Assembly: GCA_027491115.1 (NCBI GenBank)
Contig: JAIXWV010000020.1
Coordinates: 124,001 to 188,000 of the forward strand
Direction: 5' to 3'
Source of the DNA: Pseudomonadota bacterium
Lineage (GTDB): Bacteria; Bdellovibrionota; UBA1018; CAIMNF01
DNA length: 64,000 nt
Program-made: the position numbers and the translations under genes
Part shown: positions 42,179 through 52,000 of the stretch, one piece after another
Layout: every line of letters starts with the position of its first letter
How positions within the stretch are numbered: position 1 is the first letter of the stretch
Notes under the pieces: model-generated
Told to the model about the DNA's origin: nothing
Databases searched by the model: none
Seen by the model: the letters and a program-made list of their open reading frames with translations, nothing else

Positions 42179-43598
42179 AATTCTGGTGGTGGATGATGAT
42201 GCCGGCCTTCGCAGTACAGTGACCTCCGCACTCACCGAGGGGATGTATCTGGTGGATCAAGCCTCCGACGGTGACGAGGCAGTCACCCGGGTCCGGGCCG
42301 GAGAATATGACATGGTCCTCATGGACGTGAACATGCCGAAAATGTCCGGCATCGAGGCACTGAAAGAGATCAAAGCCCACGATCCTTCCATCATGGTCAT
42401 CATCCTCACCGCTTTTTCGAACATCCGGGATGCAGTGGAGGCAACGCGCCTCGGCGCCTACAATTATCTCGAGAAACCCGTGAGATCCGACAACTTGGTC
42501 TACATGATTGACCAAGCCTTTCGCAGCCAGAACATGGTGAAGAAGCTGTCTTACTCCGCACCGGTCTTCAACCTCCCGAGTGGGAATGAATTTGTAGGCC
42601 AGAGTAACGAAATGAAGAAGATTTTTAGCGTCATCGACCGGCTCGCCCGCGTCGAAACCGCAGTAATGATCCGTGGTGAGAGCGGAACAGGCAAGGAGCT
42701 GGTCGCCCAATCCTTGCACTATAACGGACCACGAAAGGACAATCGCTTTGTCGCTGTGAACTGCTCGGCCATTCCCGAGACGCTGATGGAGAGTGAGTTT
42801 TTCGGTCACGAGAAGGGCGCTTTCACCGGTGCCGACACCCGCAAGATTGGAAAATTTCAATATGCGGAAGGCGGAACCCTCTTTTTGGACGAGATTGGGG
42901 AGATCCCGCCCTCTATGCAGGTGAAACTCCTTCGTGTCCTACAGGAGAAGAAGTTCACACCCGTTGGATCGAATCGCGAGATTGAGATGAATGTCCGGAT
43001 CGTCGCTGCGACCAATCGCGACCTGGAGGCGATGATTGAATCCGGTGACTTTCGAGAAGATCTCTTTTATCGCCTGAACGTTCTTCCGATCCAACTCCCG
43101 CCGCTCCGGGATCGAAAAAACGACATTGAGTCCTTGGCCCGATATTTCATCGACAAATTCAACCAGCGTTACTCAAAAGAGGTGCGTGGTCTCACTCCGG
43201 AGGCGCTAGCGGCTCTCCGCGCACACCGTTGGCCCGGAAATATTCGGGAATTAGAGAACGTACTCGAACATGCCTTTGTGCTCGAATCCGACGAATGGAT
43301 CAAAATCGAATCCCTACCCGAAAAGATTCAGAGAGCCACGCCCCCCGAAGCCGTGGCCGAGATCGGACTCGAGGAAGGGGCCGTACCCATGGAAGGCGAA
43401 GCAATGAGTTTCCGGATGAGCATCCAGAAGTTTGACTTCCAGGCGAGTAAAGAGGAGTTCGAAAAACAGTTCTTGATCAATGCTCTCCGTGCGTTCCGCG
43501 GAAAGATCAACCAGACCGCGCTCCATGCAAACATCCCGAAGAAGACCCTACTCAGGAAACTCGAAAAGTATGGAATCACTGCGAAGGATTACAACTGA
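42171..43598 (+). CDS. NtrC-family sigma-54-dependent response regulator
   Basis: This 475-residue regulator has a receiver with phospho-acceptor D52 (MVLMDVNMPKMSG), an AAA+ domain with Walker A GESGTGKE (about 168) and the GAFTGA loop (about 215) that contacts sigma-54, and a Fis-type helix-turn-helix at the end (NQTALHANIPKKTLLRKLEKYGI). All elements needed for sigma-54 activation are present. Ribosome binding site AAGGAG lies inside the end of the kinase gene. It ends in a 10-nt convergent overlap with the membrane-protein gene. Targets unknown; no clear sigma-54 promoter was found in the window. Confidence 0.96.
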   Translation: MRRILVVDDDAGLRSTVTSALTEGMYLVDQASDGDEAVTRVRAGEYDMVLMDVNMPKMSGIEALKEIKAHDPSIMVIILTAFSNIRDAVEATRLGAYNYLEKPVRSDNLVYMIDQAFRSQNMVKKLSYSAPVFNLPSGNEFVGQSNEMKKIFSVIDRLARVETAVMIRGESGTGKELVAQSLHYNGPRKDNRFVAVNCSAIPETLMESEFFGHEKGAFTGADTRKIGKFQYAEGGTLFLDEIGEIPPSMQVKLLRVLQEKKFTPVGSNREIEMNVRIVAATNRDLEAMIESGDFREDLFYRLNVLPIQLPPLRDRKNDIESLARYFIDKFNQRYSKEVRGLTPEALAALRAHRWPGNIRELENVLEHAFVLESDEWIKIESLPEKIQRATPPEAVAEIGLEEGAVPMEGEAMSFRMSIQKFDFQASKEEFEKQFLINALRAFRGKINQTALHANIPKKTLLRKLEKYGITAKDYN

Positions 43599-44569
43599 GC
43601 CGGCTTATTGCCCAGCTCAAGGGTTTCGATGCTCTTCTTGATCTCCACCAGCCGTTGACGCTTCGGCTCGATTTCAACCAAAAGATCCTTGAATTTCAGT
43701 AGCTGGGGTGAAGGCAGCCCCTTCTGCTCGGGTAGTGATTCCTGGACTTTCTCAAAAAGCTCAATACTGAGTTCGAGATGGCTCAACTCATCTCTCTGCT
43801 GGATCAGAACCGCCCATGGGCTCAAGCTCTCATCCAGACCAGCCTGACGAAGTAGATTCTGGCGTCGGGTCTCCAACTCCTGATCTCTCAGCGCATACCC
43901 CAACAAGAGCTCTTCCTTACGTGACTCTGACCATTCTTTCATCACTCGGTCGAAAAAATACTTACGATCCTGATAGTTCCAGTAGCCCCGTTCGGAAAAA
44001 GCATTCATCCAACGGATCCGACACTCAACCGGATGCTCCTCCAGCTTACATAGCGAAACCGATTCTTTTTCGAGGAGTTGGTAATGAGTCAGGCGACAAC
44101 GATTCCCGAGTTCAAAATCGGTAAGCGCGGCTTGCGCCGGCGTCCTGAAGACTTGTTGGTAAAGCCGGAGGATCGACCGTCCGGCCCTGACCCCACAGTG
44201 ACCAGCCAGATCAGAAAAATCACCGGGCTCCTGCTTTCTCAGTAGCAACTCCCGGGTCAGGACACTCTCGATCCGGTCTACCCCCCAAAACAATGGGGCT
44301 ACCAGGATGAATCCCAAGCCAAACGCCGTCAAACTCACCCCTGAACGCGCTCGGAGGCTTCTGAACAAAACACCTGAACAGATCGAAGAAACCAGCAAGA
44401 ATCCAAGCAGGATGAAGAAAGACGATGAACTGTCGATGTCGGGGCGCAGGGAAGCCTGAAACCGGGCACTGAGCGCCCCTAGAAAAGTAAATAGGAACCC
44501 AGAAAACGCTAGAGCGGCCTCACCCGATCGGAACGAAGCCTTCCGCTTCGAATGCATGCCTCGGCTCAC
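43589..44569 (-). CDS. Unknown membrane protein with cysteine-rich C-terminal region
   Basis: This 326-residue protein belongs to no family I recognise. The N-terminal third has about three TM segments (around 16-36, 45-68, 75-95). A soluble region of about 200 residues follows, with several cysteines (for example GHCGVRAG, NRCRL, SLCKLEEHPVECRIRWM) that could form disulfides if it is periplasmic. The end is a short coiled coil (LLVEIEPKRQRLVEIKKSIETLEL). It is coupled to the parvulin gene upstream by a GTGA overlap (start GTG 44569; ATG 44557 also possible). Pairing with a periplasmic folding factor hints at an envelope role. Confidence 0.55.
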   Translation of the reverse strand: MSRGMHSKRKASFRSGEAALAFSGFLFTFLGALSARFQASLRPDIDSSSSFFILLGFLLVSSICSGVLFRSLRARSGVSLTAFGLGFILVAPLFWGVDRIESVLTRELLLRKQEPGDFSDLAGHCGVRAGRSILRLYQQVFRTPAQAALTDFELGNRCRLTHYQLLEKESVSLCKLEEHPVECRIRWMNAFSERGYWNYQDRKYFFDRVMKEWSESRKEELLLGYALRDQELETRRQNLLRQAGLDESLSPWAVLIQQRDELSHLELSIELFEKVQESLPEQKGLPSPQLLKFKDLLVEIEPKRQRLVEIKKSIETLELGNKPAQL

Positions 44570-45351
44570 TCTTTAATTTTCGCTTTACGCCGCAGATCAG
44601 TTACGAGATTCCTCAGCATGTCACGCTGCACATCGGACCGGACTTGCTGCTCGACTTCTACAAATTCCGGAGTTTTCCCCACCTTACGGTCGACGACCTT
44701 GATGACATGGAAACCGAATGAGGTTTTCACCGGGCCAACGATCTCTCCAATTCCTGCAGTAAATGCTGCGCGAGTGAAAGCCTCGTCGAACATGTTCCTT
44801 GAGAAATATCCCACATCTCCCCGGGTGGTCTTGGCCGACGGATCCTTGGAGCGCTGCTCGGCAAGTCGTTGGAAATCCACGCCTCGTTTGGCCTCGGCAA
44901 GAACGCTTTCTGCATCAGCCTGGGTCGCAAGAAGGATGTGCTGGGCATGAACCTGGTCGGTCGAGTACCGGGTTTTGTTGCGCTGATAGAAGTCCTTCAC
45001 GGCAGCCTCGGTGACCTTGGGAGCGAGTTTCTTTGAAACAAGGAGATTCACCAAGGCCTGCTTCCGCATCAATTGGAGGGAATCCTTGAACTCACGGGAA
45101 GAATCGAGTTTCTCACCAGCAGCCTCTTGAACCATAAGCTCCTGATCGATCAGGTCCTGTATGATCCGCTTCTTGGTGGCTGGGTCCTTTTGGGCAAGCT
45201 CGCGCTGTTGCATCGGGAGACCGGCGATCAAGGCTTGGAAATCCTCTTCGGTGATGCTCTTCCCATTCACGCTGGCCAATACTCCGGCCGAAACCGGCAT
45301 GGACATCCCCACTCCCCACACAAGCAACCCCAGAACGAAAAATGATTTCAT
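44566..45351 (-). CDS. Periplasmic parvulin-type peptidyl-prolyl isomerase
   Basis: This 261-residue SurA/PrsA-like chaperone-isomerase has a signal peptide (MKSFFVLGLLVWGVGMSMPVSA). A SurA-N-like helical region follows (VNGKSITEEDFQALIAGL), then one parvulin domain (QVHAQHILLATQADAESVLAEAK, DPSAKTTRGDVGYFSRN, VGPVKTSFGFHVIKV). It assists folding of outer-membrane or secreted proteins. The start at 45351 begins directly with the signal peptide; ATGs at 45357 and 45366 are alternatives, the last with GGAGG 11 nt upstream. It lies downstream of a strong rpsI terminator. Confidence 0.9.
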   Translation of the reverse strand: MKSFFVLGLLVWGVGMSMPVSAGVLASVNGKSITEEDFQALIAGLPMQQRELAQKDPATKKRIIQDLIDQELMVQEAAGEKLDSSREFKDSLQLMRKQALVNLLVSKKLAPKVTEAAVKDFYQRNKTRYSTDQVHAQHILLATQADAESVLAEAKRGVDFQRLAEQRSKDPSAKTTRGDVGYFSRNMFDEAFTRAAFTAGIGEIVGPVKTSFGFHVIKVVDRKVGKTPEFVEVEQQVRSDVQRDMLRNLVTDLRRKAKIKE

Positions 45352-45357
45352 GCTCAT

Positions 45358-45387
45358 ATTATGCATGAAATCAACGACCTCCGACAA
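45358..45387 (-). promoter_or_regulatory. Possible promoter of the parvulin gene
   Basis: On the minus strand TTGTCG (45382-45387), 18 nt and CATAAT (45358-45363) end 6 nt before the ATG at 45351. A GGAGG lies in the spacer and would instead favour translation from 45366, so the two readings compete. Confidence 0.35.
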
Positions 45388-45395
45388 TAAAGTTC

Positions 45396-45433
45396 AAACA
45401 AAAACGGTCTGGATCCGAACCGGATCCAGACCG
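45396..45433 (-). terminator. Rho-independent terminator of rplM-rpsI
   Basis: A perfect 13-bp stem (CGGTCTGGATCCG / CGGATCCAGACCG, 45405-45433) with a 3-nt loop is followed on the minus strand by TTTTTGTTTG. It lies about 30 nt after the rpsI stop and separates the ribosomal operon from the parvulin gene. Confidence 0.93.
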
Positions 45434-45462
45434 CCATGAAGTTGACTGTCTCGATAAGTCGA

Positions 45463-45864
45463 TTAACGCTTCGAGAACTGGAAGCGACGACGAGCGCCTG
45501 CGAGGCCGTACTTTTTCCGCTCGACTTCACGCGCATCGCGGGTGAGGAATCCGGCTTTCTTGAGAACCGGACGGAAAGTCAGATCCATCGCATTCAGAAC
45601 CTTTGCGATTCCGTGACGGACCGCGGTCGCCTGAGCGGAAATCCCGCCACCGGACACGTTCACGAACACATCGTATTGACCGTTGTTGTTGGTCAGGTCA
45701 AGAGATTGCATGGCAATCTTCTGAAGGGCCGGGCGTGGGAAATAGTCCTCGAGCGAACGTCCGTTTACCTGAATGGAACCCACCTCACCCTTGCGGGGAC
45801 GGAGATAAACTCGGGCCACTGCAGTCTTACGCTTACCAACCTGATGAATTTCTTTTTCCAACAT
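45463..45864 (-). CDS. rpsI: 30S ribosomal protein S9
   Basis: This 133-residue component of the small subunit head has the canonical start GKRKTAVARVYLRPRKGEVGSIQVNGRSLEDYF, then the GGGISAQATAVRHGIAKVL block. The C-terminus is the conserved RRRFQFSKR tail that reaches the P-site tRNA. Ribosome binding site AAGG. It follows rplM by 8 nt, the standard order, and is terminated by a strong hairpin. Confidence 0.98.
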   Translation of the reverse strand: MLEKEIHQVGKRKTAVARVYLRPRKGEVGSIQVNGRSLEDYFPRPALQKIAMQSLDLTNNNGQYDVFVNVSGGGISAQATAVRHGIAKVLNAMDLTFRPVLKKAGFLTRDAREVERKKYGLAGARRRFQFSKR

Positions 45865-45872
45865 ATTCTACC

Positions 45873-46385
45873 TTACGCCTTCTTTTCGACTTTTTTAGTC
45901 AGAGCCGAGCGACGCTTGGCCGCGAGCGGGAGCTCTTCGAATTTTTGTGCCTGATGAGGATGCTCGGATCCGGCATAAATTTTCAGTTTTTTCATCTGAT
46001 GACGGGCGAGAGTCGACTTGTTCGTCATGCCCCATACCGCACGGCGGATGATTTCTTCCGGCTTGGTCGCCAACATCTGACGAGCAGTCTTTTCTTTCAG
46101 GCCGCTGATGTAACCGGAATAATCCCGGTAAATCTTGGTGTCCATTTTGTTCCGGGTCAGAACCACCTTGTCGGCATTCAAGACGACCACGAAATCACCG
46201 GTGTCCACGCTGGGAGTGTAGGTCGCCTTGTGCTTACCCGTGATGATCTTTGCGATCATCGAAGAAATACGACCAGCAACCTGGTCTTTGACGTCCACGA
46301 CGTACCATTTGGGAGCGTTGGGGCCCTTGATCTCGAAGAAATGCGCGCCCGCTTTTTTAGCTAAATAAGACTTTTGTTGAAACAT
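45873..46385 (-). CDS. rplM: 50S ribosomal protein L13
   Basis: This 170-residue large-subunit protein has the core [47 protein letters not shown], then [17 protein letters not shown] and [14 protein letters not shown]. It is about 25-30 residues longer than E. coli L13: a slightly longer N-terminus ([13 protein letters not shown] insertion) and a basic, Lys-rich C-terminal tail. It is the first gene of rplM-rpsI, with its own promoter ending 9 nt before the ATG. Confidence 0.97.
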   Translation of the reverse strand: MFQQKSYLAKKAGAHFFEIKGPNAPKWYVVDVKDQVAGRISSMIAKIITGKHKATYTPSVDTGDFVVVLNADKVVLTRNKMDTKIYRDYSGYISGLKEKTARQMLATKPEEIIRRAVWGMTNKSTLARHQMKKLKIYAGSEHPHQAQKFEELPLAAKRRSALTKKVEKKA

Positions 46386-46394
46386 AGCCTTGAA

Positions 46395-46423
46395 GGATTA
46401 CCGCAGGGTGGAGCCACAGTCAA
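46395..46423 (-). promoter_or_regulatory. Promoter of rplM-rpsI, near-leaderless geometry
   Basis: On the minus strand TTGACT (46418-46423), 17 nt and TAATCC (46395-46400) end 9 nt before the rplM ATG. The predicted transcription start would lie only 1-3 nt before the ATG, although AAGG sits within the 9-nt gap. Confidence 0.5.
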
Positions 46424-46430
46424 TTCGAAA

Positions 46431-49001
46431 CTAGATCACACCCAGGGAAAAATAAAACACGCTGGGCGACTCACCCGGTCGGGGGTGCAATTTGAATCCC
46501 CAATCAAAGTTGACCGGCCCGACGGGCGTCAAATAACGCATGCCCACTCCACTGCCCAGCCTCAGGTTTCCGAGAGAAAAAGCATCGAGCTGGAGGTTGC
46601 CGGCATCCAGAAATGGTCCCACCGCCAAGTTGGGGTTAGCAAAAAAATCCATTTGAGTCCGGTAGTTTACATAGCTCAGGCTCCCTTGAACCCGACGATC
46701 GGGGTCTTGGGCCTGAACATTGATCTCTTGTTCTGTGAATCCCCGGATGGAATTAACCCCTCCCAGGGCGAACTGCTTGATCAATGGAACCGTGATGCGG
46801 GGATCTAAAGATCCGTCCTCCCGAAGAGGACTCACGTAGTTTTTGAGCCACCCTCCACGCACGCTCCAGTACCAAACCAGATTGGGAATCAGGTTGAGAT
46901 AGTAGTCCGCTCGGGCCCGGAACCTGCCGTAGCTCACGGGAACGGGCTCAGTCTGTGTACCCAGGAAAGAATCAGCGAATTCAAACGATCCTGTGGCATA
47001 GAATCCGCGCTTCGGTGAGTAAGGATCGTCGCGCAAGTCGAGCCTCAAGGTTGGGGTGATCGACCCGATCGTGATCTGCTGATCCTGAGTCGCATCGATT
47101 GCATTGAATTGTCGGACTCGTTCGAGGGAGTATCCGAGCGATGCGGAAATCCGGAGAGGAGAATACAACATCCGGTCAAGATTCATGTTCAATCCAAAAG
47201 TCTCAGCATCAAACTGGATGTACTGACGCTTCTCCGCACTTAAACTCGGCTTAAATGTCGTGGGCCCTAGAAACGCCCAAGGCATCGTATACGTGACCTG
47301 GGCGGTGTACTCCATGAAACGATAGATCGTGAGACGACGGTTCAGAGTCGCGTCCAATGCCCAGGTGTGGTTCAGACCCCAAAGGTTGGAATAAGAGACT
47401 CCACCGAAGGTCCGGATCCCGAGATCGTTCCGAAAACCGATACCGGCAGTACTGTTACCCGGAACCGCTTCCTGGACCGAAACTTTCAGGTCCCGCACCA
47501 GAGAGCGCTCGGGGTCATTTCGAGATTCAAGATTAACCTGACTGAAGATGCCGAGTCGACGGAGGTTATCCTCGGTAGCCTGCAACTGCGCTTCCCCGAG
47601 AGTCTCTCCTGGACTCACCAGAATCTCTCGCTCGATCACCTTGCGTCGTGTTGCATCGTTCCCGTAAATCTCAAACTTCCCGAGTGAGTATCTCCCCCCC
47701 TCGTCGAAATCAAAACTGAGGTAAGCGAACTGGTTCTTTTCGGAGTAACTCACCAGCTGCTGATCGATTTCATTGGTGATCAGGAAATCCATGTACCCCA
47801 GATTTCGATATTCCTGTTTAATCCGATCAATTCCGTCTTCGAGCTTCGGCAGACTCAATGGTTCACCCTCTGTGAAGCCGAGCAAGCTCAGTAGTTTGGG
47901 CTGATCGATGATCCCATTCCCCCGAAATTCGATACTCTGGATTCGGGTCTGAACACCCTCGTTCAAAAAACAACGGATCTTTACCTCTGAACCGGCATCC
48001 AACTCTTCCGTCTTAATTGCAATCAGTTTGGCCGAGAGATAACCTCGATTCTTCAATTCCTCGATCAATGCGGCAGCCCCTTCATCGACCATCTTGCCGT
48101 TGTAAATCCTGGCCCGGATGCGATCGGATGAAACACGATAAAACACTTCTGTGAGTTCACCGTCACTGAATATTTCGTTACCTTCAAAATCGAGGGCACG
48201 AATCGTGGCACGCAATCCCTCCTCGATACTGAAGATGAGCTTTTTAGGTTCGTCACCGTTAGCCTCAAAAGTCAGCGGGGTGATTTGAACCTGTCGGTAA
48301 CCGTGGTCGATGTATTCGTTCCGAATCCGATCGATCAATACCCCCACATAATCCCGACCCAACCCGACTGCACGCTGGGATTCGATAATCGACATCAACT
48401 CGGTCCGCGAGAATGCTTCGTTGCCCTGGACGGAAAGGACGACTTTCTGACCTAAAAAAACATCGAACCGAACCACTGGCCCCTCGTTGGCAGGCTCGAT
48501 ACCGATATCGATAACCCTCGAGTCGATGAAGTTCTGTGAGGCGAGAACTGAATCCACTGCCCGGCGCATGTCGCGGATACGTTCTCGATCCAGAAGCTCT
48601 CCGGGCTTCCAATCAACCGCTGCCTGCAAACGTCGAAGCAACTCGGGTTGGATCTTCCCCTCTCTCGCATCAAAGCGGACCAAAGAAATTCTAAGTGGGC
48701 TACCGAGTTTAGCCCGGAAGACCAGATCCGCCTCACCTGAATCTCGAACAATTTCGGCGGTCACTCGGGCATCCGGGTAACCCTTTGAGATGAAATACTC
48801 CGTCAACTTCAGCCGACCTCGCTCTGCACGGGCCGACTCGTATTCGTCCCCTGGATTGAATCCTCCCACTAACTTGGACTGATCCATCAACTCCGAGGGA
48901 ACTCCCTCAAATCGGATTTCTGACAACGGCATCGCAAGCACTGACTCGACAAAGAGCAACAGTCCAGATAACAGGGTGATCATGGACCATGCACCCTTCA
49001 C
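46431..49001 (-). CDS. Omp85-family outer-membrane assembly protein, TamA-like
   Basis: This 856-residue exported protein has a signal peptide (about residues 1-23). A series of POTRA-like repeats covers about residues 25-450 (for example VVLSVQGNEAFSRTELMSII and IQSIEFRGNGIIDQPKLLSLLG), then a 16-strand barrel in the last ~380 residues with GFRNDLGIRTFGGVSYSNLWGLN and FALGGVNSIRGFTE, the Omp85 lid-lock motif (VRGF-like IRGF). It ends FYFSLGVI. E. coli TamA has 577 residues and three POTRAs; this is BamA-sized, with about five. Its gene overlaps tamB by 4 nt (GTGA; GTG at 49001 with AGGAG), so it is most likely the TamA partner, but BamA cannot be excluded. Confidence 0.85.
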   Translation of the reverse strand: MKGAWSMITLLSGLLLFVESVLAMPLSEIRFEGVPSELMDQSKLVGGFNPGDEYESARAERGRLKLTEYFISKGYPDARVTAEIVRDSGEADLVFRAKLGSPLRISLVRFDAREGKIQPELLRRLQAAVDWKPGELLDRERIRDMRRAVDSVLASQNFIDSRVIDIGIEPANEGPVVRFDVFLGQKVVLSVQGNEAFSRTELMSIIESQRAVGLGRDYVGVLIDRIRNEYIDHGYRQVQITPLTFEANGDEPKKLIFSIEEGLRATIRALDFEGNEIFSDGELTEVFYRVSSDRIRARIYNGKMVDEGAAALIEELKNRGYLSAKLIAIKTEELDAGSEVKIRCFLNEGVQTRIQSIEFRGNGIIDQPKLLSLLGFTEGEPLSLPKLEDGIDRIKQEYRNLGYMDFLITNEIDQQLVSYSEKNQFAYLSFDFDEGGRYSLGKFEIYGNDATRRKVIEREILVSPGETLGEAQLQATEDNLRRLGIFSQVNLESRNDPERSLVRDLKVSVQEAVPGNSTAGIGFRNDLGIRTFGGVSYSNLWGLNHTWALDATLNRRLTIYRFMEYTAQVTYTMPWAFLGPTTFKPSLSAEKRQYIQFDAETFGLNMNLDRMLYSPLRISASLGYSLERVRQFNAIDATQDQQITIGSITPTLRLDLRDDPYSPKRGFYATGSFEFADSFLGTQTEPVPVSYGRFRARADYYLNLIPNLVWYWSVRGGWLKNYVSPLREDGSLDPRITVPLIKQFALGGVNSIRGFTEQEINVQAQDPDRRVQGSLSYVNYRTQMDFFANPNLAVGPFLDAGNLQLDAFSLGNLRLGSGVGMRYLTPVGPVNFDWGFKLHPRPGESPSVFYFSLGVI

Positions 49002-52000
49002 TTGAATCTCCTGTTGAACTTGAGGTCCAGCCCGAATGAAGTTCGTGTTTCTCGGGAGTTCGCTTCTTCAATGTTATTCCAGACACCCATCATCGACATG
49101 CCTGAAGAAACCTTGTACTCCGCGTTGACTTCACGGAGGCTCCTCGACCCAATTCCTACCGTACTGCCAAACGAGAAACTCAAGTTTCGCCCCAAGCTTC
49201 GCTTGAGAACAAGCTTGGGTGCGGCCATGTTTTCAGCCAGATTTTGCGGGCGGAATATGCTCGCCGCAGTCTGGTTGTCAATCGCCTCCTGGACGTCAAA
49301 CTGGAATCCCGTTTTTTTCTGAACGTCCTTACTGAAATCCATCGAGTGCAAAATCAGCGATGCCGCCTCCCCCTGATTGACCAAACTTCGGTCGCGGAAC
49401 TGGAAGCGCCCGGCATCGCCCGATGCGCTTCCAGATGAAAGGACTGAAAAGATCTCATTCTCCTGAAGAAACGGTGTACTGCTAAACTCCAACTTCCACT
49501 GTGTAGACTTGCCCGATGCCAAAACACGGATTTTGTACTGATTTACTTCACTGATGGCCGTTGCGGTGAAACGCGGGTTGATCGAGTAGGGGTCGTCAAA
49601 CACCACCTTGGCGCTTTCGAATACAAAGGGTCGATCCTTGAACAACACTTTGCCTTGGACCAACTGTCCTTCACCGAGTAATTTCGGACTATCCGGCTCG
49701 CCAATCAGGCGTGCTTTACCCTTGAACTCGGCGTCCAGAATCTCGTTCCGGATGAAAACCCCTTGAGGCGCATTCACTCCAAGGTCCATCACCCACCAGC
49801 CACCTGAAGTCCGCTTCTCCAGGTCTTTAGGCATGAAGCGATCGCCACGATTTCCAACAGCTCCTCCCTGTTTGGAGAAGCTCCGGGTCCAGAGCGCATT
49901 GACCAGCTCCAAGGCACCTGTGATCAGATAGGGTGGTTCCTTGCCTTTGAGCAAGAGCGTACCCTTCGCCTGGATCAGATCGAAAGGCTCCATCTTGATC
50001 TTATTGTTATCGAGCTGGACCCGAAGATCGAACTCTGGGAGCCGATCCGTGAACGTGAGGATTCGTCCCCCCATCGAGACGAGCTCTTCTCCTAGGAATC
50101 CTTCAAGGTTGTCGACCAGGATGTTGCCTTGTTGGAGACGGATCATCCCATCGAGATCTTCAACCGGTGATTGCAGGCCGCGAATAGTGAGTCCCCCGGA
50201 TGCAATTGCCAGCTCACCATCGAGCCGTAAATTCTTCAATGGTCCGTGAATCCGGATATCCGGTAGAACCTTGCCTTTTGCCGCGAGGATCATCGGACTT
50301 AGAAACTCCGCCAATGCCATATCCGCCTTGCCCCGGATCCGGACATCGACATCTCCTCTTCGCCCCTCTCCTTCAACCTCGATTTCGGAATCGTTGAACT
50401 TAAAGGATATCGGAGGAATTTCGAAATATCCGAGTTGGATCGGAACACTGAAGGGCCGGACCAACCGCATACTGGACCCGGTCTTTGCGAGCTCATAACG
50501 TTCAACTGACCACTGGCCTCGTGCGAGCTCCGCCTGAGTGCTGAGGAATTCTAGGGACAGCTGTCCGCTCATCACACCCACCAAAGAAAGATCGTCGAGT
50601 AGCTTCGGATTCAGAATGAGTAGCAAGGGAGAAAAATCGAAGTCATTCACCTCCAGGCGTATGGAACACGGCTGCCTCGGTAGGAGGGAGTACTTCACCT
50701 GTGCCGCGAGCTGATCCCCGAAAATACCTGCCGAAGCACGAAGGGTGTTCTCACCGGTCTCGAGAAAAAAACTCGAAGAGTCGAAGCGCTCACCCTTGAT
50801 TCGGGTTTCGAAAAAGCGCCCCTCAGTTTTCGACCTCAGTCGACCCATTTTGCCGCTGCCCGAACTGGTAACCTCAACCCTGGACTTCGCGGGGATCTCA
50901 AGCCTCTCCAAAAAATCGATGTCTGCGAAACTGAACCCGTCGGTTTTGAAGTTCCAGGTCATCTCATCCGTGGAACTTTTGAACTCGATTCCGCCCCGAA
51001 TGGAACCGGATGACTTGATGATATTCGCTTCCCGGGCAAAATAAGTCCCCCGGTCATACCCCAGTGACATTCGCACTCTACGGGCTTTTTCACCCATCCA
51101 GGACCAATCCGACCCTTCGATCCGAGCCGAGATGAGCATCTCAGGGAGCTGGACCTTGCCTCCGATTTCGAGGTTGCCGTGAACCTCTCCCTTTAGGGAA
51201 TGAGGGAACCAACTGATCTTCGAAACAAGATTACCCAACACCTCAGCCAGATCCTCGATTCGACCGGAGTGGATTTCAATCGGAAGGTAAAGTTCGTCGG
51301 TCCCCGACAGATCGATGGACCCTTGCGGAAGTGAATAGTAAGTGTTTTTGTGGCTCGCATGAATTCCCGTGAATCGGAGTTCCGACAAGCCATCATCGTA
51401 GGTCACCCGTCCCTTCAGCTTTCCAAGCTTGAGATCAAGGTACTCGGCATTGACGAGGCGGGTGTCGAAATCGAGAATGACACCGTCGGATTTTCCATGA
51501 ATGTGAGCCTCGAGCTCCCCTTCACCCAGTATGCGACTGCCAGCGATCTCATGGATCTCCTTCATGTCGACTGGGCCCTTCGCCCTGAAATCGAAACCGG
51601 TTTCACCCTTCACACCGCCGGTCACTTTGAAACGGGTTTTCTCTATCGAGAGACCGAGATCCTTGAACTCGACGCCATCCGGTCCGATCTCGAGCCCTCC
51701 GTCCAATCGGATAGGCTTACGAGGTCCGAGAACCCTGACCATCGGCTTCGGATGGTCAAGGGACTGGTTGGTCAGTTGGAATCCGGCGACCGTAAGTCCC
51801 ACCTTGGTCTTGAGCTTCCAGGATTTCCGCTCAGGCTGAAACCGAGCATCCACCTTGCCCGTGACCAAGCCCTCCAAAGGCGCAAGTGCGGCAGGGACCG
51901 CCCCCCCAAGCCAATGCAGGTCTCCATTTTCAATCTGCACTCCGATCTCGAATGCCTCTCCGAGCGATAAGGGAATCCTCGAGTGCCCGAGCCTGAGTCT

